Assembly (NCBI GenBank): GCA_030704615.1
Contig: CM060733.1
Coordinates: 33,792,001 to 33,852,000 of the forward strand
Direction of reading: 5' to 3'
Length of the DNA stretch: 60,000 bases
From: Takakia lepidozioides
Taxonomy: Eukaryota > Streptophyta > Takakiopsida > Takakiales > Takakiaceae
Position numbers and translations under genes: made by a program. Below are positions 23,739 to 35,763 of the stretch, in pieces. Each line of letters begins with the position of its first letter. Position 1 is the first letter of the stretch. The notes beneath the pieces are model-generated. The model saw only the letters and a list, made by a program, of their open reading frames with translations, had not been told where the DNA came from and searched no databases.

Positions 23739-24954
23739 CTATCCCAAGCAGTGTGGACACAACCAATCTCCGTCAGGAACCTTCTCAAGAGGTGGTGTCA
23801 AGCATCCCATATGCCAACCCCTTGAGCATCGATCACACACCAGCATGGTGGCTGCCCCTTTGGCAGACCCACAAGCATGCACCTCAACCTGCAGGTACCA
23901 CTGCCAAGTTTGGGTCAACTCTGCCATCGACATTGGGAAGGTGACATGGCGCACAATTACGCACATGGTCCTTCCAAGTCATGCCATCCCGACCCTCCAA
24001 GATCAGGACCCCTGAGGGCAACACCTCTCGAACTCTCAGAATAACACGCCCTGCAGTAACATCCAGAGTCGTAGGAGCAGTCTGCTGCAAATAAATATAG
24101 TCACCAGGGCTAAACCTCCGAACCCCAGGACGATATCCTCCACCACGTATTATGGCATACCTCAACGTATCACGGTGCTGTGCAATGGCAAGGTTCTCAA
24201 AAGCCATGGGCATGACTTTCTTGAACAACTCTGCACGCTGATCATATGCACGTACCCACACGTCCGGATCGTCAAGATTAAGGACTTGAGCAGTGTCCCT
24301 ACGAATGGCTGCAGGCAAATCCGGCTCTCGGCCAAAGAGAAGGAAATATGGTGAGAAGGAGGCAAGTGATGCTTGTTTGCTGAACCTGTAGCCCATGGCT
24401 AACCAAGGAACCTGAAGATCCCAATCTCCTAAGTGTCCCTTCTGCAAGCCATACTTGCGCAAACCCCTCTTCACCGTCTGAACAACTCTCTCTGCTAAGC
24501 CATCGGCCTCAGGATGATCCCGAGAAGTGGTGCAGTGGTTTATCAAGGCTTTATCACACAAAGCCTGAAACTCCCCCAAGAACTCTCTCCCTTGGTCCGT
24601 GAGTACCTCAGCTGGAGCACCAAATCGGCTAAGCACACGATCCAAAAATGCATACGCAGCCCCCTCACTAGCCTTGTCAGGCAATGGAACCAACTCAATC
24701 CACTTGGAGAAGTGCTCCACCATCACCAACACATATCTGTGGTGGCGCATAGTCAGTGGCAACGGTCGTGCGAAGACAAGACTCCACCTGTAGCCCAATC
24801 CCATGATTGGTAAAGGATGCAACTGTGGTGTAGGGGCGTTGAATGAAGCATGCACCCTGTCACACACCATGCACCTAGCCACGAACTGTTGCACCTCTGT
24901 ATGCATACCACGCCACCAATACTGCCCCTGCAGTAAACTGTGAGTGCGTCGCAC
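23739..24954 (-). pseudogene. gypsy element 1 integrase with C-terminal PHD finger
   Basis: The main frame (24954-23884, 356 residues) starts in the H2C2 arm (CMVCDRVHASFN). It continues through the integrase core (VMVEHFSKWIELVPL, the LTDQGREF box, a DHPEADGLAERVVQT helix with the third catalytic acid) and a C-terminal SH3-like part (FSPGDYIYLQQ, VREVLPSGVLILEG). A stop follows LAVVPAG. One frame over, from about 23890, the protein continues HACGSAKGAATMLVC-DRCSRGWHMGC and PPLEKVPDGDWLCPHC. That is a C4HC3 PHD finger with seven of eight ligands visible; the first cysteine is missing. The frameshift between them suggests recent inactivation. PHD fingers read histone tails, so an integrase-targeting role is plausible but inferred. 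Confidence 0.85.
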
Positions 24955-25286
24955 TCCAAATGCCCCAACTCCTCATGGGCATGCCGCACTAACCGTGCAC
25001 GCTGTGTGGGGTGATGCACAATCCTCACCCGACCATCCTCCCACACTCGAAGTAGGTGTATCCCCTCCCACTTGAACCTCTTGGCTCGTTGCAGGATCCG
25101 ATCCCTCTCCCTGGCAGTCACAGTGGCTGCCGTGTCTCCCGTGCGGAGAAAGTCCAACACAGCCGAATCCTCATGTATATCTCTGGCACCACCTGGCTCA
25201 TCACTAGCCTCGGGGTCCTCAGACACTCCGTCTACAGTCATCCCTGTTGCAGGTCCAACCTGACCTCCCGATGCTAAGATACACAA
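24953..25286 (-). pseudogene. gypsy element 1 linker and integrase zinc arm
   Basis: The frame has an acidic linker, RILQRAKRFKWEGIHLLRVW, and then VRHAHEELGHLECDALT, the HxxxxH half of the integrase zinc-binding domain. The frame then breaks, and the CxxC half is in the next frame (24954 onward). It lies between RNase H and integrase as expected for gypsy. Confidence 0.6.
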
Positions 25287-26710
25287 AAATGCAGATGCGT
25301 GTCATCCCGACACCATCTCCTCGTCCGTCTCACCATGCCACCGAGCTCCAGTGTCATCCGCTGGCTCATGCATGGATTGCGACTCAATCCATCCGCATCC
25401 CGATTGACCAAACCCGGTCGATGCACAACCTGAAAGTCATACTCCTGGAGTATAAGTGCCCACCGTGCAAGCTTCCCCGTAAGCTTGTCTGACTCCATCA
25501 AACCACTTGAGTGGCTGGTGATCCGTGACAAGGGTGAAAAGATTGCCGTATAGATAGCACCTGAAGTGTGCCACGGCCCACACTGCAGCTAAGCACTCTC
25601 CTCATATGAGCTGTACTTAGCCTCTGCAGCGTTGTTCGAGCGGCTAGCGTAAGCCACTACGAACTCTCTTCCCTCATCATCCACCTGTGTGAGCACCGCT
25701 CCAAGCCCTAGCATGCTCCAATCCGTATGCAGCTGAAAGGGACGCCCCCTGATAGGTCGTCTCAAGATAGGCGCCGAGGTCAACCTCGCCTTGAGCTCTT
25801 GAAAAGCTCGTTCCTGCTCATCTTCCCACTGCCACTCCTGGTCCACCTTGGTCAGCTTGGTTAGAGCCTTTGCAATGGTACTAAATCCCTTGACAAACCG
25901 TCTATAATAGTTTGCCAACCCCATGAAAGCTCGAACTCGGCTCACATCCGTGGGGCGTGGAATTTGTGCAATGGCCTCTACCTTAGTCTGCTGTACCCCC
26001 AATCCTCCAGGACATATCATGTGACCCAGATACTCAATCTGGTTGTGGAAAAACTTGCACTTCCCCGGATGCAACTTCAATCCGTGCGCTCTCAAGCGCT
26101 CCAATACCACCTGAAGGTGTCTCTCATGCTCATCCATCGTAATACTAAAGATGATGATGTCATCTATGTAGCACCGAGCAAAGTCCACCCCTGCTAGAAT
26201 CCTATCCATGACTCTCTGAAACTCTGCAGGAGCATTCTTAAGCCCAAATGGTAAGAACCGCCACTGATATAGGCAATCCTTGTCGTGCTCATTGATCCCC
26301 CAGAATGTCGTCTTCTGCTTGTCCGCCTCCTTGATTGACAACTAGTGATATCCGGATCGTAAATCCAAAGTGTTAAAGGCTTTAGCATGCCCGATGGCAT
26401 CAAAGATCTCCTCTGGTGTTGGCATGACATACTTATCGGACTTGGTCTGACGATTTACATGCCGGTAATCACCGCACATACGTCTCTCCGTCCAATTGCC
26501 ATAGACATCCTTCTTGGCTGGCATCACTGTGGCTGAAGCATACTCTCCACCAGAGAGCTCCACCAAACCTGCCTCCCAGAGATCTTGAGTCCTCATCTGA
26601 ATCAAAGACCTCTCCATGTCACTGTATCTATAGGGTCTCCGAAAGATTGGCGTGTCTGTGGCCAACTCAATACGGATCTCTTGACCCTTCAGTGCTCCCA
26701 AGTATTTCAA
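25274..26710 (-). pseudogene. gypsy element 1 reverse transcriptase and RNase H
   Basis: 26710-26342 encodes the RT fingers (PIFRRPYRYSDMERSLI, SATVMPAKKDVYGNW, RMCGDYRHVNRQT, FNTLDLRSGYH). A stop at 26342 separates it from 26341-25589 in the same frame, which has FWGINEHDKDCLYQWRFLPF, GLKNAPAEFQRVMD, catalytic YIDDIIIFS, YLGHMICPGG and FMGLANYYRRFVKGFS, then the RNase H start (FQLHTDWSMLGLGAVLTQ). RNase H continues in another frame to 25274 with WALILQEYDFQVVHRPGLVN and DADGLSR. Core motifs are intact, broken only by one stop and one shift. Confidence 0.9.
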
Positions 26711-26869
26711 ATTGAAGGCAAAGCAATTCCTGTAAGCCCTCAGGAACCGCCGTATACGTCGTCTCTCTCCTCCGGTGACAATGGGTCCAATGTCAGGCTC
26801 CCAATTGTCCTCCGTAACTGCAACCTTAAGTCCAGTGGGCTTAGAGGTAGAGGACGCGTCCAGTGGTTG

Positions 26870-27178
26870 CTATGTTGCAACCTCTTGAGCAGTACTCCCT
26901 GCCTGCTCAGTCAATGACAAGGCCTCATCCTGCCCCATCATCTCATCCTTGAGGACCTCCTCAACCCGAGAAGAATCCCCAACCTCATCCATCACAGCCG
27001 CCTTGGCTGCCAACTCCCTCTGAACCTCGAGCACCTCCCACGTGTGCCATGGATGCATGCACCCCGTGGTCCTCACATGCTCGCCCCCACTCACTGCCTG
27101 TACCGTCTCGGTAGGCAAAGAGACCATTGAAGGAAGTGTACTCCGCATTCTGCGTTGCTCAGCCAGACGTTCAGGCAT
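26870..27178 (-). other. short ORF upstream of gypsy element 1 RT
   Basis: A 102-residue, glutamate/alanine-rich frame in the element's orientation, beginning at an ATG at 27178 just inside the 16-bp LTR-edge match. It shows no gag zinc knuckle and no protease motif. It may be the linker between a lost gag/protease and RT. Confidence 0.3.
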
Positions 27179-27198
27179 TATGAGTATGGGGCTTTACA

Positions 27199-29465
27199 AG
27201 CTTCTCACAATCTCGGTACGCAGATTGTCTACCAAAGATTCCAACCAGCTTTCAATCATTCTTTGTAGATCACATGACATGGCCTAGTAACGAAGCACAG
27301 AAAGAATTTATGTGGAGCACTCGAGAACAATTTAACATAACTATGTGTATTGTTATATATCTAAATGGCTCGACTCTCCGCATGGTATTTCCAATCAATT
27401 TTGGTAATCAAACAACCGCTAGGATTTCAATATGGACAATATATACAAAACTAAAGACATGATTTGTTTTGGCCTTTACTATATCATAATAAACATTGTA
27501 TGTTATACTACATCGAGTAAGCACCTCAAACTTCATGGAGTCCACACTACTCGCCATAGCAAGAGAATTTGACAAGCTCTTCTCTTGCACCCTAAATCAA
27601 GATGGTTTAACCTTTTTAATGCAGACACGTGCCAAAGTAGGCCGCCATATCACAGGGTACCCCCATGGTTATTACCATGCATTTACATCGAATAACCATG
27701 CAACTGTTAGGACGACTATGTCATTATATTGTACTAGTCCAGAGGCTCCCAATCTTGTCGGGAATGCCACTATGACCATTTCTCTCCCTCATGATTCATG
27801 TCATAGAATTTGCATTTTGCCATGATAGATACATAGACAAGTCGATCATGAATAAATTCATAAAATACAAACCAATCATCCTAGCTCTTTGTCAACATGG
27901 ATGGCACATCAGCTCCACCTTGAGAGTTATCACTCTTGGTGTCAAAGGGGGGAGGCATTGTCATAACAACAAAATCCTAAGAGAAAACCCCAAGGTACTC
28001 TTAAAAGTACATCATCTTCCCGTCTGCACATCATGTCTATCAGATCACTCACAACTTTGATAAAAGAGAGATTGAAAGTGTCAAGTTGCCACGACATATG
28101 ATAGAGCCCACTTATGACAAGGATAACTACTTGACAAGGGGAAGAGGCTCTTAGGACATGAGCAGCAATGGCTCACTAAACTGCCGCTCCATCATCGCTA
28201 TGCCGAGGCGTATGGTGAGGCATGCAAGCTAGATAGCACGTGGACTGGCAAGAGCCAGAGTGGCAATCCACCATATCCATAGTAGAGTAATGGCGCCAGG
28301 CTGAGGTGACCCTGGGCCTCACCATCTGCCACTTGTCATTACATGTGAGGTTGAGTGGTAGCATATCCCGTGGCAGTGCAGGAGAATGTGCTGGAGTGGG
28401 ACGAAATTTGGTGAAGTGCAAGAATGTGCTGTTGGGGACAAGAATCTTGTTCGACAAACGCCCAAAAATACCCGCCTGGTGGGCATGCTCTTATATTTAT
28501 GCTACATTCAGCTGTCATATATGTATATGTATATTGAAGTACTAAATTGAGGGTTGGCATGGAGCAGATGTTGTGTGGCTTGGTGCTAGCAGACCTCACT
28601 ATTCTAGCTTGCTAGGGGGAAGTATCTCTTCCAGTCACTGATTTCAGCCAGAAAAAAGGAAGAGTTTCGAAGAATGGTCCAAGATACTGGACAACAATGG
28701 ACATTGTTGCCCACAGCTCGAGGAAAATCAAACATCACAACTTTAAAGTACCAACAGTATAGTATTTTAGTGCTTTAGTTTTTAGTTATCAACAGAATAG
28801 TCTAGGGCCACTCTTTCATTTTCATGCTCTCTACCCTAATTAAATTTTACCGTCCCATACTCTTTTCACTGTGGAACCTTTTCAAAACTTTCTTCAATAC
28901 TTCAAAACTACGTAGAAACAACAGTGGGTTGATAATGTCTACACAAAACTTTGGGAGTCTTCATTACTATCTCTTCGTAACATCACCGACAATACATTCA
29001 TACTGTTTAATGGTTAAGGCTACAGTCTCTAAAATTTAGCACAGACCTGCAGAGTTGTGGTAAACTCTGATGAAGGACAGAAGCTGGAGACAACAAGCAC
29101 TAATCAAAACTCTACATTTCCTTATGTTGGAGATACTTGAGAGCACTATCCTTTTCCACATGAAAGAAAATTGACAATAGCAGAACAAGCCCAAAGATAT
29201 CCTGGACATAAGCCCTACCATAACTTCTTATCGATATGTATATACAAAATTTGACAATCACTGTCCAGAACCAATACTGGAAATCCAGTTGCATTACTAC
29301 TATCATTCTTGCTATGTCAAGCAGCCCAGTGGACTTGCAAATGATCCTGTATAATTGCAGCAGCTAGCAAATACTAGGAAGAACTCTAGTTTGTCATACC
29401 AGGATGTGCCCACGAGCTTAGCATTGATGATTGCCCAATCCAACCCTCTTATGATCTGGATACTC
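27199..29465. other. intergenic, no supported gene
   Basis: About 2.3 kb between the gypsy composite and the 3' end of Elongin A. Frames are short and unrecognised on both strands. It should include the Elongin A 3' UTR. I see no element termini. Confidence 0.4.
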
Positions 29466-32400
29466 TCATCTTCGAACAGAGAATGAGCTTGAGCCAGACC
29501 TTGCTTTTGTGTTACCAGCTGGCTTGCTTCTCCTGGCTGCAAGCATTCTTGCTTCGTTACTGCATAACCAACAGATGCACCCACCATAAAGGACACATAG
29601 ATATGATACTTACTACTAGATAGGAATGCTATTCAGCTCTTGATATCCCCAACAAATGCACCACCATAAGCAAGGAGAATCAGGGTTCAAATAATGTATG
29701 GCAAGCTTCCTAAAGTCTTGATAAGCCAGGCATGAAGCACACAACCAAACCGAACCTAACAGTACAACATCTTGCATGCCTTCTTGATTGAGGCTTGTAC
29801 CATGTGTGTAGACAATTCTGTATTTAACTACATCGAGACAACTGACAAATACATGGGTGGAAACTGGAAGTTGCAAGCCTTGACAAAACTTCCTATGACA
29901 GTGACCAAATGAAAACTTCGAAGTTCATCAACATTTCTGGTAATCATGCATACTACTACTACTTGCCCTATATCTTCATTTCTCCCCCAAAAGGAATACA
30001 CCCAGGATGGCCTAGGGTTTACCTGTTAACATACTCCATCCTGGCCTTTTTCATCAGTCGACCTTTGCAATTTGCAACTCGACCTGCTGGGCCACTAGCT
30101 GTTGTCATGACAATCGATGTCAAAAATATACTCGTAGGAAGATCAATTTCAACCCCAAATGGTTCTTTCATTGAGAATTCATGCTTATGAAGATGGTGAA
30201 CTAGCTAGCCTAGGCTCTTTTAGGGCTCTCTACAGAATCAGATAATGTAAGTGACTAGAGCAGAGGCAACAACCCTTAACAGGACTCAGCCCTCTTTCCA
30301 ACTCAAGAGTATAACACTGCAACATTGCTATCCACACCATCATCAAGAGAACATTGACGAAGACTAGAAACAGACCCATCCTGCAACATTTCTAACTCTC
30401 ATAGACAACACCCAATTAAATCCCATGTCCCAGTATCAAATTTGCAGTCTTTGCTATCAATGAAGCTGGTTCAGTAAGTCAACCAGGCAATTGCTGTGTA
30501 ACCCCCAATGGAACGTAATGCAACTTCCTGAGGTCATTATAGAGGTAGACAGCTCTTCATTTCAATCGCAAATGTGATTTAACTGTGCATAAGCATTCAC
30601 TTGGATGTACCTCCAGGGGCTGCCTTCCTTCTCTTGCTCTCTGGTGGAGTTACAGAACAAATCTGGGTTTGCCGGTTCTGTTTTTCTGAACCATAAGAAA
30701 GGCAATACAAGAGTATTACATCAATATACTAATAGAATCATCTGCAGAACTTAGACCACACTCAGAGTATTCAAACACATCATCGAAATATTAGTATCCT
30801 CTAGAGTACCTCTGGCTGCATGAGGACTTATTTGTCCCATTTGAGCTAAGTTGCTACTCATTAGCCTGAACAGATGTGAGACCCATGTTGGATCTAGAGC
30901 ATACATTGGACCCATATAACTCACAACAACTGATGACAAAAAGATGAAACACATAGAAACTTACGAGTATTGGCTTCCTTATATAACTCCTTCAGACGCT
31001 TCACACCTTTCTTCTGCACTTCCTCTTGCTCTCTGATCTTGGCCTGAGAAATGCAAGTTGAGAACCAAATGTCAGCATAAGTTACACAAACAGCAGTTGA
31101 CAACTATCTGCAAGATATTTTGCAAGGATTACAAACACCGTTTGCCTCTAGACCCCTACAGACTTTGGCTATGCACTGCCTGCTGCATGACATTTTTTAT
31201 GGCTTAATCCATTGCTTGAACCCCCTTCCATTTAAACGCAGGCCTTGGCTCCGAGATCCAGTTTTGTTTACAGGATTTTGATCCCAAGAGTCAGCAGAGC
31301 TGGGAACTCCTGCAGATACCACTAAAACCCTAGTATCAGATATGAGAAACCGTTCAAGGGCAGAAGCCGCCAAACAGATACAGACATGATGAGTCAAGCG
31401 GTAATCAGATCTAGGTCAACGCTATCTTCCTCCCAAGAGGTGAGCACCTTACACCTGATACAATGATTTCCACTTGAATTTGCATCCACGCTTCCTCATG
31501 CGTTCCTTGACAGTGTCCACATTCTCATTTCCAAACCTGCGAGCGTAGCACTTGCGCCATAATTCATCTGTTACTGAACTTAGGTCTCTGCCCTGCAAGT
31601 AAACCACCCGAGTGTAAGGCCTCAAATCTCACGCTCCTCCTCTACTATAGCCACCACATCGTTAGTCCAGCCAGTAAACTACAGGCCTTGTAGGTCAGAT
31701 AATGTGCGCGTGCATAGCCTGGTCGTCCTGAAGCTACCTAAGGGGGTATCAGTGTACCATAACGTCTGTGCTGGATTTCGAGTTGAAGTTCACAGTCCCG
31801 GGGTATGGCGTCAAATTAGTCGCCCCCTTCGGAAAGTGCCTACATCCTGCTGTTGAGCTTTACGAGCTTAGCATGAGCACTGCAGCATGTTCTCACATAG
31901 ATCCGATCAGGGTTTTCAACTTGCACCAGGATTCTATCCCACGATCTACTTCAAAAAAGTTCCCTAGCAGCAATCTCTCGGATACAGCACCAGACAGCTT
32001 GTGTGAATTCTCCTTTATTCCAAATAACATCGATAAGTACCTCTCCAATTTCATTCACCTAATATCCATTCACAATTCGACTAAGAAAAAAATACAGGAC
32101 GTCTACGGATTCGCATCCTTTACCATCAAATAGGACGTCATCTTCCGATATCCAAAAGGCCCTAAAGGTTCAAGCCTGCGCTACTCACAAACACAGCATG
32201 AAGCAAACCGACAGCAGTACACAACAGACATGCATGCCACCTCATAGATGAGACCCTAACCTAGCACACCAATCTGCACCACAAACACAGGAATCGATAA
32301 CGGCCAGGTACCGACCTGTGTGGCCGTTTCAATGTGAAGTAGCTGGTCTGCATTGCAATGCGGCAGGATGATCTTCAAGAGGCTGAGATCCGTGTGCCCT

Positions 32401-32468
32401 ACATCGCCAAGATGTGTCAAATTGTCTATTGCACTCCGCACACAGAGGTCCAACAGCGACACCGCCAT
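29466..32468 (-). CDS. Elongin A (plant type), RNA polymerase II transcription factor SIII subunit A
   Basis: Elongin A joins Elongin B/C to stimulate Pol II elongation and to form a ubiquitin ligase. Six minus-strand exons: 32468-32316, 31592-31455, 31043-30965, 30685-30611, 30098-30023 and 29559-29466. All are GT-AG with phases 0,0,1,1,2 matching; 615 bp, 204 residues. Exon 1 encodes MAVSLLDLCVRSAID and LPHCNADQLLHIETAT, the BC-box/Elongin-A start. Exon 2 encodes GRDLSSVTDELWRKCYARRF and RGCKFKWKSLY, the core of the Elongin_A family. Exon 3 is a basic coiled coil (AKIREQEEVQKKGVKRLKEL). Exons 4-6 give the basic tail (LMKKARMEYVNS, ARMLAARRSKPA). The stop assumes exon 6 reads through a possible GTAACA donor at 29515. 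The upstream in-frame TTG at 32486 is not used; ATG is at 32468. Confidence 0.9.
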
Positions 32469-33575
32469 GATACCTGCCTCCTTCAAATCATCACCTCAAA
32501 CAAACTTCGGGAGATCGATCATCTACAAATGAACTGCCAAAGACCCCCCAAAAGCCTACACCCCTCTGAAAATTTCCAACTCGTGCAGTGGCAGAACTTC
32601 CGCCTCCTTCAAATCGAAATCTAAGGAGCATCTTCCCTCGTCTGTCAAATCTACAAAGCAAAGATCCAGCACATCCAGAGCTCACAATTCCTGCCTTCTG
32701 GACGGCAGGGTAGCCGACTTTTATATTCTCTCATGCCATCAACCAGGGTCAAGTACTAACGCTGGTTCTGTGACTGTGGGTCAAGTAGCTAGCATCGCAC
32801 TCCAGACGTCTGCAGCTCAAATCTCATTGTCAACGAGCTTCATGTTTTAACCGTGTAAAATATGACCGTACTTTCAAGACTACTGCCCATGCGTTCCAAT
32901 GGCCAGGAACAATGAGGAACAATGTTGTCCAATGCTGTACTACTGTCTTTCAATTTTTACGCCCTAATTAAGAGTAAAAAACCATTAACTACCGTCCGTC
33001 TGTCCTTGAAAGCTTTTCTACACGCCTTCTTCTGCAAGGGTATTTTTTTCCTTGCCTTTTAATAGGATATTTGAATTTTGGCTTCTGTCTTTAAGAAAAA
33101 AAAATCTATCACGCCAATTAGTCTCCAACATACTTTTTTTTAAAGAGAAAAAGAAAGGGAACGAACTTAGGCCCTTTTAATCAAATTAATAAAGAAGAGT
33201 CACAAAAAGGTGGAATAAAAGATACTAAATAACACTGGTTAAAAGAAGAATAAATGCATGGAATTTATGCAAGCCCTGCCGTATAGTAATTATGAATAGG
33301 TAGTAGAAATCTGGAAGATCACATAATTAGTCTATTAATAAATATCAAGGTAACAGGATTTGAGCCCTGAATCACTCAGGTGGCACGCATGGTAATTTAT
33401 GGCAGTTGAACGGATGTCATTCATTAAAAAACAGAATATACTCTTGACAACTGTCTCGATCGAATTAGAAGTCTAATCGAAAGTATGGGTGCTAAAGCTT
33501 TGCGTAGTCCTGCCTTAGGAAGGCAGGGCCAACAAAACAAAACCGCACTGTACATTCAACTAAATATTTGTAACA
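32469..33575. other. Elongin A upstream region, AT-rich
   Basis: Presumed promoter, then AT-rich spacer with A and T runs from about 33000. No coding exon or element termini seen. Confidence 0.4.
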
Positions 33576-33576
33576 A

Positions 33577-33690
33577 TTGTTAGAGCACAAGGTCGCTAGA
33601 CAAATGGTCGTGGGTTCAAAGCTACATTGGAAACATATTGGATGAAATCGTCATGGTCCCATTATCAAGTACTCATCTAATATGTAAGTA
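33577..33690 (+). repeat. tRNA-derived SINE-like sequence, second type
   Basis: An internal Pol III promoter can be read: box A-like 'tagagcacaaggtcgc' at about 33582 and box B-like 'ggtcgtgggttcaaagc' at about 33606. A body of about 80 bp follows. The body differs from the SINE at 55140. Decayed or a separate family. Confidence 0.35.
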
Positions 33691-33977
33691 CTTGGGGAAT
33701 TTTAAGTCCTTTTGGAGGGATGTTGTTAGGACGCCATAAATTACATGGGCGGCATCCTGAAATAATGGGAAATCAGCACCCGGTAGACAGTTTATTGTTG
33801 GCTCCTCCCTCAAATAGAAGACCAATGCATCACTGATGAAAAGAGCCAAGATCCTGATGTACCTACACCAGAAAATACCTACAACAGTAATCACCTAAAC
33901 CAGCAAACACCCAAATTCGGTATTTCACTAATCCAATACCTTATTTCAAACATAGAACAAGACGCTCAAATGAGACA

Positions 33978-34056
33978 ATGTGAAGAGACACCATAAGTTA
34001 CGCTCCCTTGTAATTAATTCCCTCGTGGTGAAGAGACACCATAAGTTACACTCCCT
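33978..34056 (-). repeat. two SINE 3'-tail fragments in tandem
   Basis: 'gaagagacaccataagttac' occurs twice (about 33981 and 34029), each followed by '.ctccct'. It matches the 3' tail of the SINE in minus orientation at 35318-35456. The intervening 20 bp is unrelated. Confidence 0.5.
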
Positions 34057-34147
34057 TTTTATAGGAAAACATAATTTGAAACTAGTGGAACAAAACTTAT
34101 AATAGATGGATTCTAGAATGGTATGATATTCAATGATAGGCATGGAT

Positions 34148-34206
34148 TTGATGGTATAGAGCAATGATCTTGGGATAAAAAAACTTGGGATCGAACCTTT
34201 GCATGG
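34148..34206 (+). repeat. tRNA-like Pol III promoter pair
   Basis: Reads 'tggtatagagcaatg' (box A-like), a short A-rich spacer and 'gggatcgaacctttg' (box B-like). A cloverleaf does not close well, so a SINE head or tRNA relic is more likely than a working tRNA gene. Confidence 0.3.
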
Positions 34207-34372
34207 CCCAAAATTTGTTCGTTTTTACAGAAATTAGGAGAAAAAACATGAGTACCATATAGGAAAACACAATTTGAAATTAGTGGAACAAAAATTATAA
34301 TTTATATTTATATTTATTCACTTTTGCAGAAATTAGTGTCTTTATTGTCAAAGTTCAATTAAAATGAAAAAG

Positions 34373-35009
34373 GTGGCAATCAGTGTTGGGCAGGTATGTC
34401 ACTAAAAACATGACCTACGACCCCGGGCTTGTCAATATAAAATCCCATTAGAAGCCGCCCGAGCTTGTGAGGATTTTAAGATTTATGTTGTCCAACGGAT
34501 ATGCATAATCTATGCTCATTTTTTCGTTGTCGGTCATGGATATAAAGGGTTTGTTGTTATAGAAGCCCCTCGGTCGTGTGTAAGGGCAGGTCATGAACTT
34601 TATTTAAAATATTTAATATTTAAATGACTCCAACTTCTCTAAGAATGATTTGGCACCACCCTCATTTATAAATCATCAATTGATGAAGTACCTCAGTCAT
34701 GATCTCCCCCCATTTCATTAACTATCACTAGTCATTACCAACTTGGGCCCACCTCTTCACATGCCCTAGTTCTCCACACTCCACAAGCCCAGCCCGCCCC
34801 TCCCATACCTCTAACCCACATAGGCAGGGCTTTTGGCGGGCCTCCTAGAGCTATAACCTACCTATACAGGTCTTGGGGCGGGCCAGGGAGAGCCCAGGTC
34901 TTGGGCCGGGTAAGACGTGGGGATGGGCCGGCGGTCAGGGCTGGACATAGTGCATACCCTGGTATATATCCGGCTCTGACCTGTGTACCCGCCCAACACT
35001 GGGGGCAAC
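34373..35009. mobile_element. non-autonomous hAT-like element, 621 bp
   Basis: Termini CAGTGTTGGGCAGGTA (34381) and, inverted, CAGTGTTGGGCGGGTA (ending 35001): one mismatch in 16. Flanks are GTGGCAAT and GGGGCAAC, an 8-bp duplication with two differences, the length expected for hAT. The interior has GGGCCGG/CCGGGC-rich words and no transposase. Confidence 0.7.
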
Positions 35010-35317
35010 GGAGGATGAAATATAAAAGTGTGACAGAAACGACCCAAAACAAAGGTCTTTTTTTCTTAGGTCTTTCATTTAGGTCACATTTATTCGGTTC
35101 GGTTTTGCATAAATTAATGGTCCAAAACAAAAGTCTTTCATTTTAGGTCTTTTTCTTTTTCTTTTTCTTTTTCTTTTTTTTTCTCGGCGGTTTCTTGGAT
35201 GTGAAATACTATTGGACCCGCTTCTCCGGAAGCTGGTCAATGTAGAATATAGAATATAGAAATATTTTTATATTACTACACTAAAAGCCATTCTCTATTC
35301 TATAAAAGTTTGATGCC

Positions 35318-35456
35318 TCCCGAAGGGAGCGTAACTTATGGTGTCTCTTCACCACAAGGGCTACTGCCTTCCGGTGGACACCTTCATGACACACGAGACC
35401 GTGGTTTGAACCCACAACCACATCCAACATGGTAAGTGCCCATTACCACTGGGCTA
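35318..35456 (-). repeat. tRNA-derived SINE in the left fold-back arm
   Basis: On the minus strand it begins TAGCCCAGTGGTAATGGGCA (box A), has box B 'gtgggttcaaaccacgg', and ends with the '..gaagagacaccataagttacgctccc' tail. It interrupts a sequence that is continuous in the right arm (about 36240). Flanks share a 'tctatt.tata.aaa' duplication. Confidence 0.75.
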
Positions 35457-35763
35457 TATTATCTATTTTATATAAAATAGAGGAGGTCTGAAGCACAAAT
35501 TGTTTAGCTATTGTTTCTTTCCTTTGTCTTCATTGCTTTCAGGTAATCTTCTATTTCGCATAGTGTAATGGCTGTGAGACGCAACCGACCTCTTTGGATT
35601 GTAGATGATCTTGATTACAGTGTGAGAGATGCAACTTTCATGCTGATGTGATAGAGAAATATGGCATCCGGATTGTCACAATCACTTAACAACCTTGTGA
35701 AGAGTCATGAAGAGTGTTTTATTAAAGAGGCAGCATTGAGGATTGAGAACTTTGGCTTGCGCC

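Larger units (their letters stand above)
22785..27198 (-). mobile_element. gypsy element 1 (Ty3/gypsy with PHD finger), 5'-truncated
   Basis: Minus-strand order: short N-terminal ORF (27178-26870), RT (26710-25589), RNase H (25621-25274), zinc arm (25286-24953), integrase core (24954-23884), PHD finger (about 23890-23739), purine tract and LTR. Only a few frameshifts or stops interrupt pol, so it is younger than element 2. No gag, protease or 5' LTR was found. At the upper edge the 16-bp 'agtatggggctttaca' of the element 2 LTR start appears (27183-27198), so element 1 now sits inside an element 2 footprint. Confidence 0.88.

Noticed and set aside
30270-30285. Fourth TTAA/CCCTTAA element end
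   Set aside because: The string 'caacccttaacagg' lacks a TTAA flank and has no partner terminus nearby.
31768-32133. 121-codon plus-strand frame
   Set aside because: Lies inside Elongin A intron 1, antisense, with no recognisable motif.
34148-34206. Working tRNA gene
   Set aside because: Box A and box B are readable, but acceptor-stem pairing fails; kept only as a SINE/tRNA relic.
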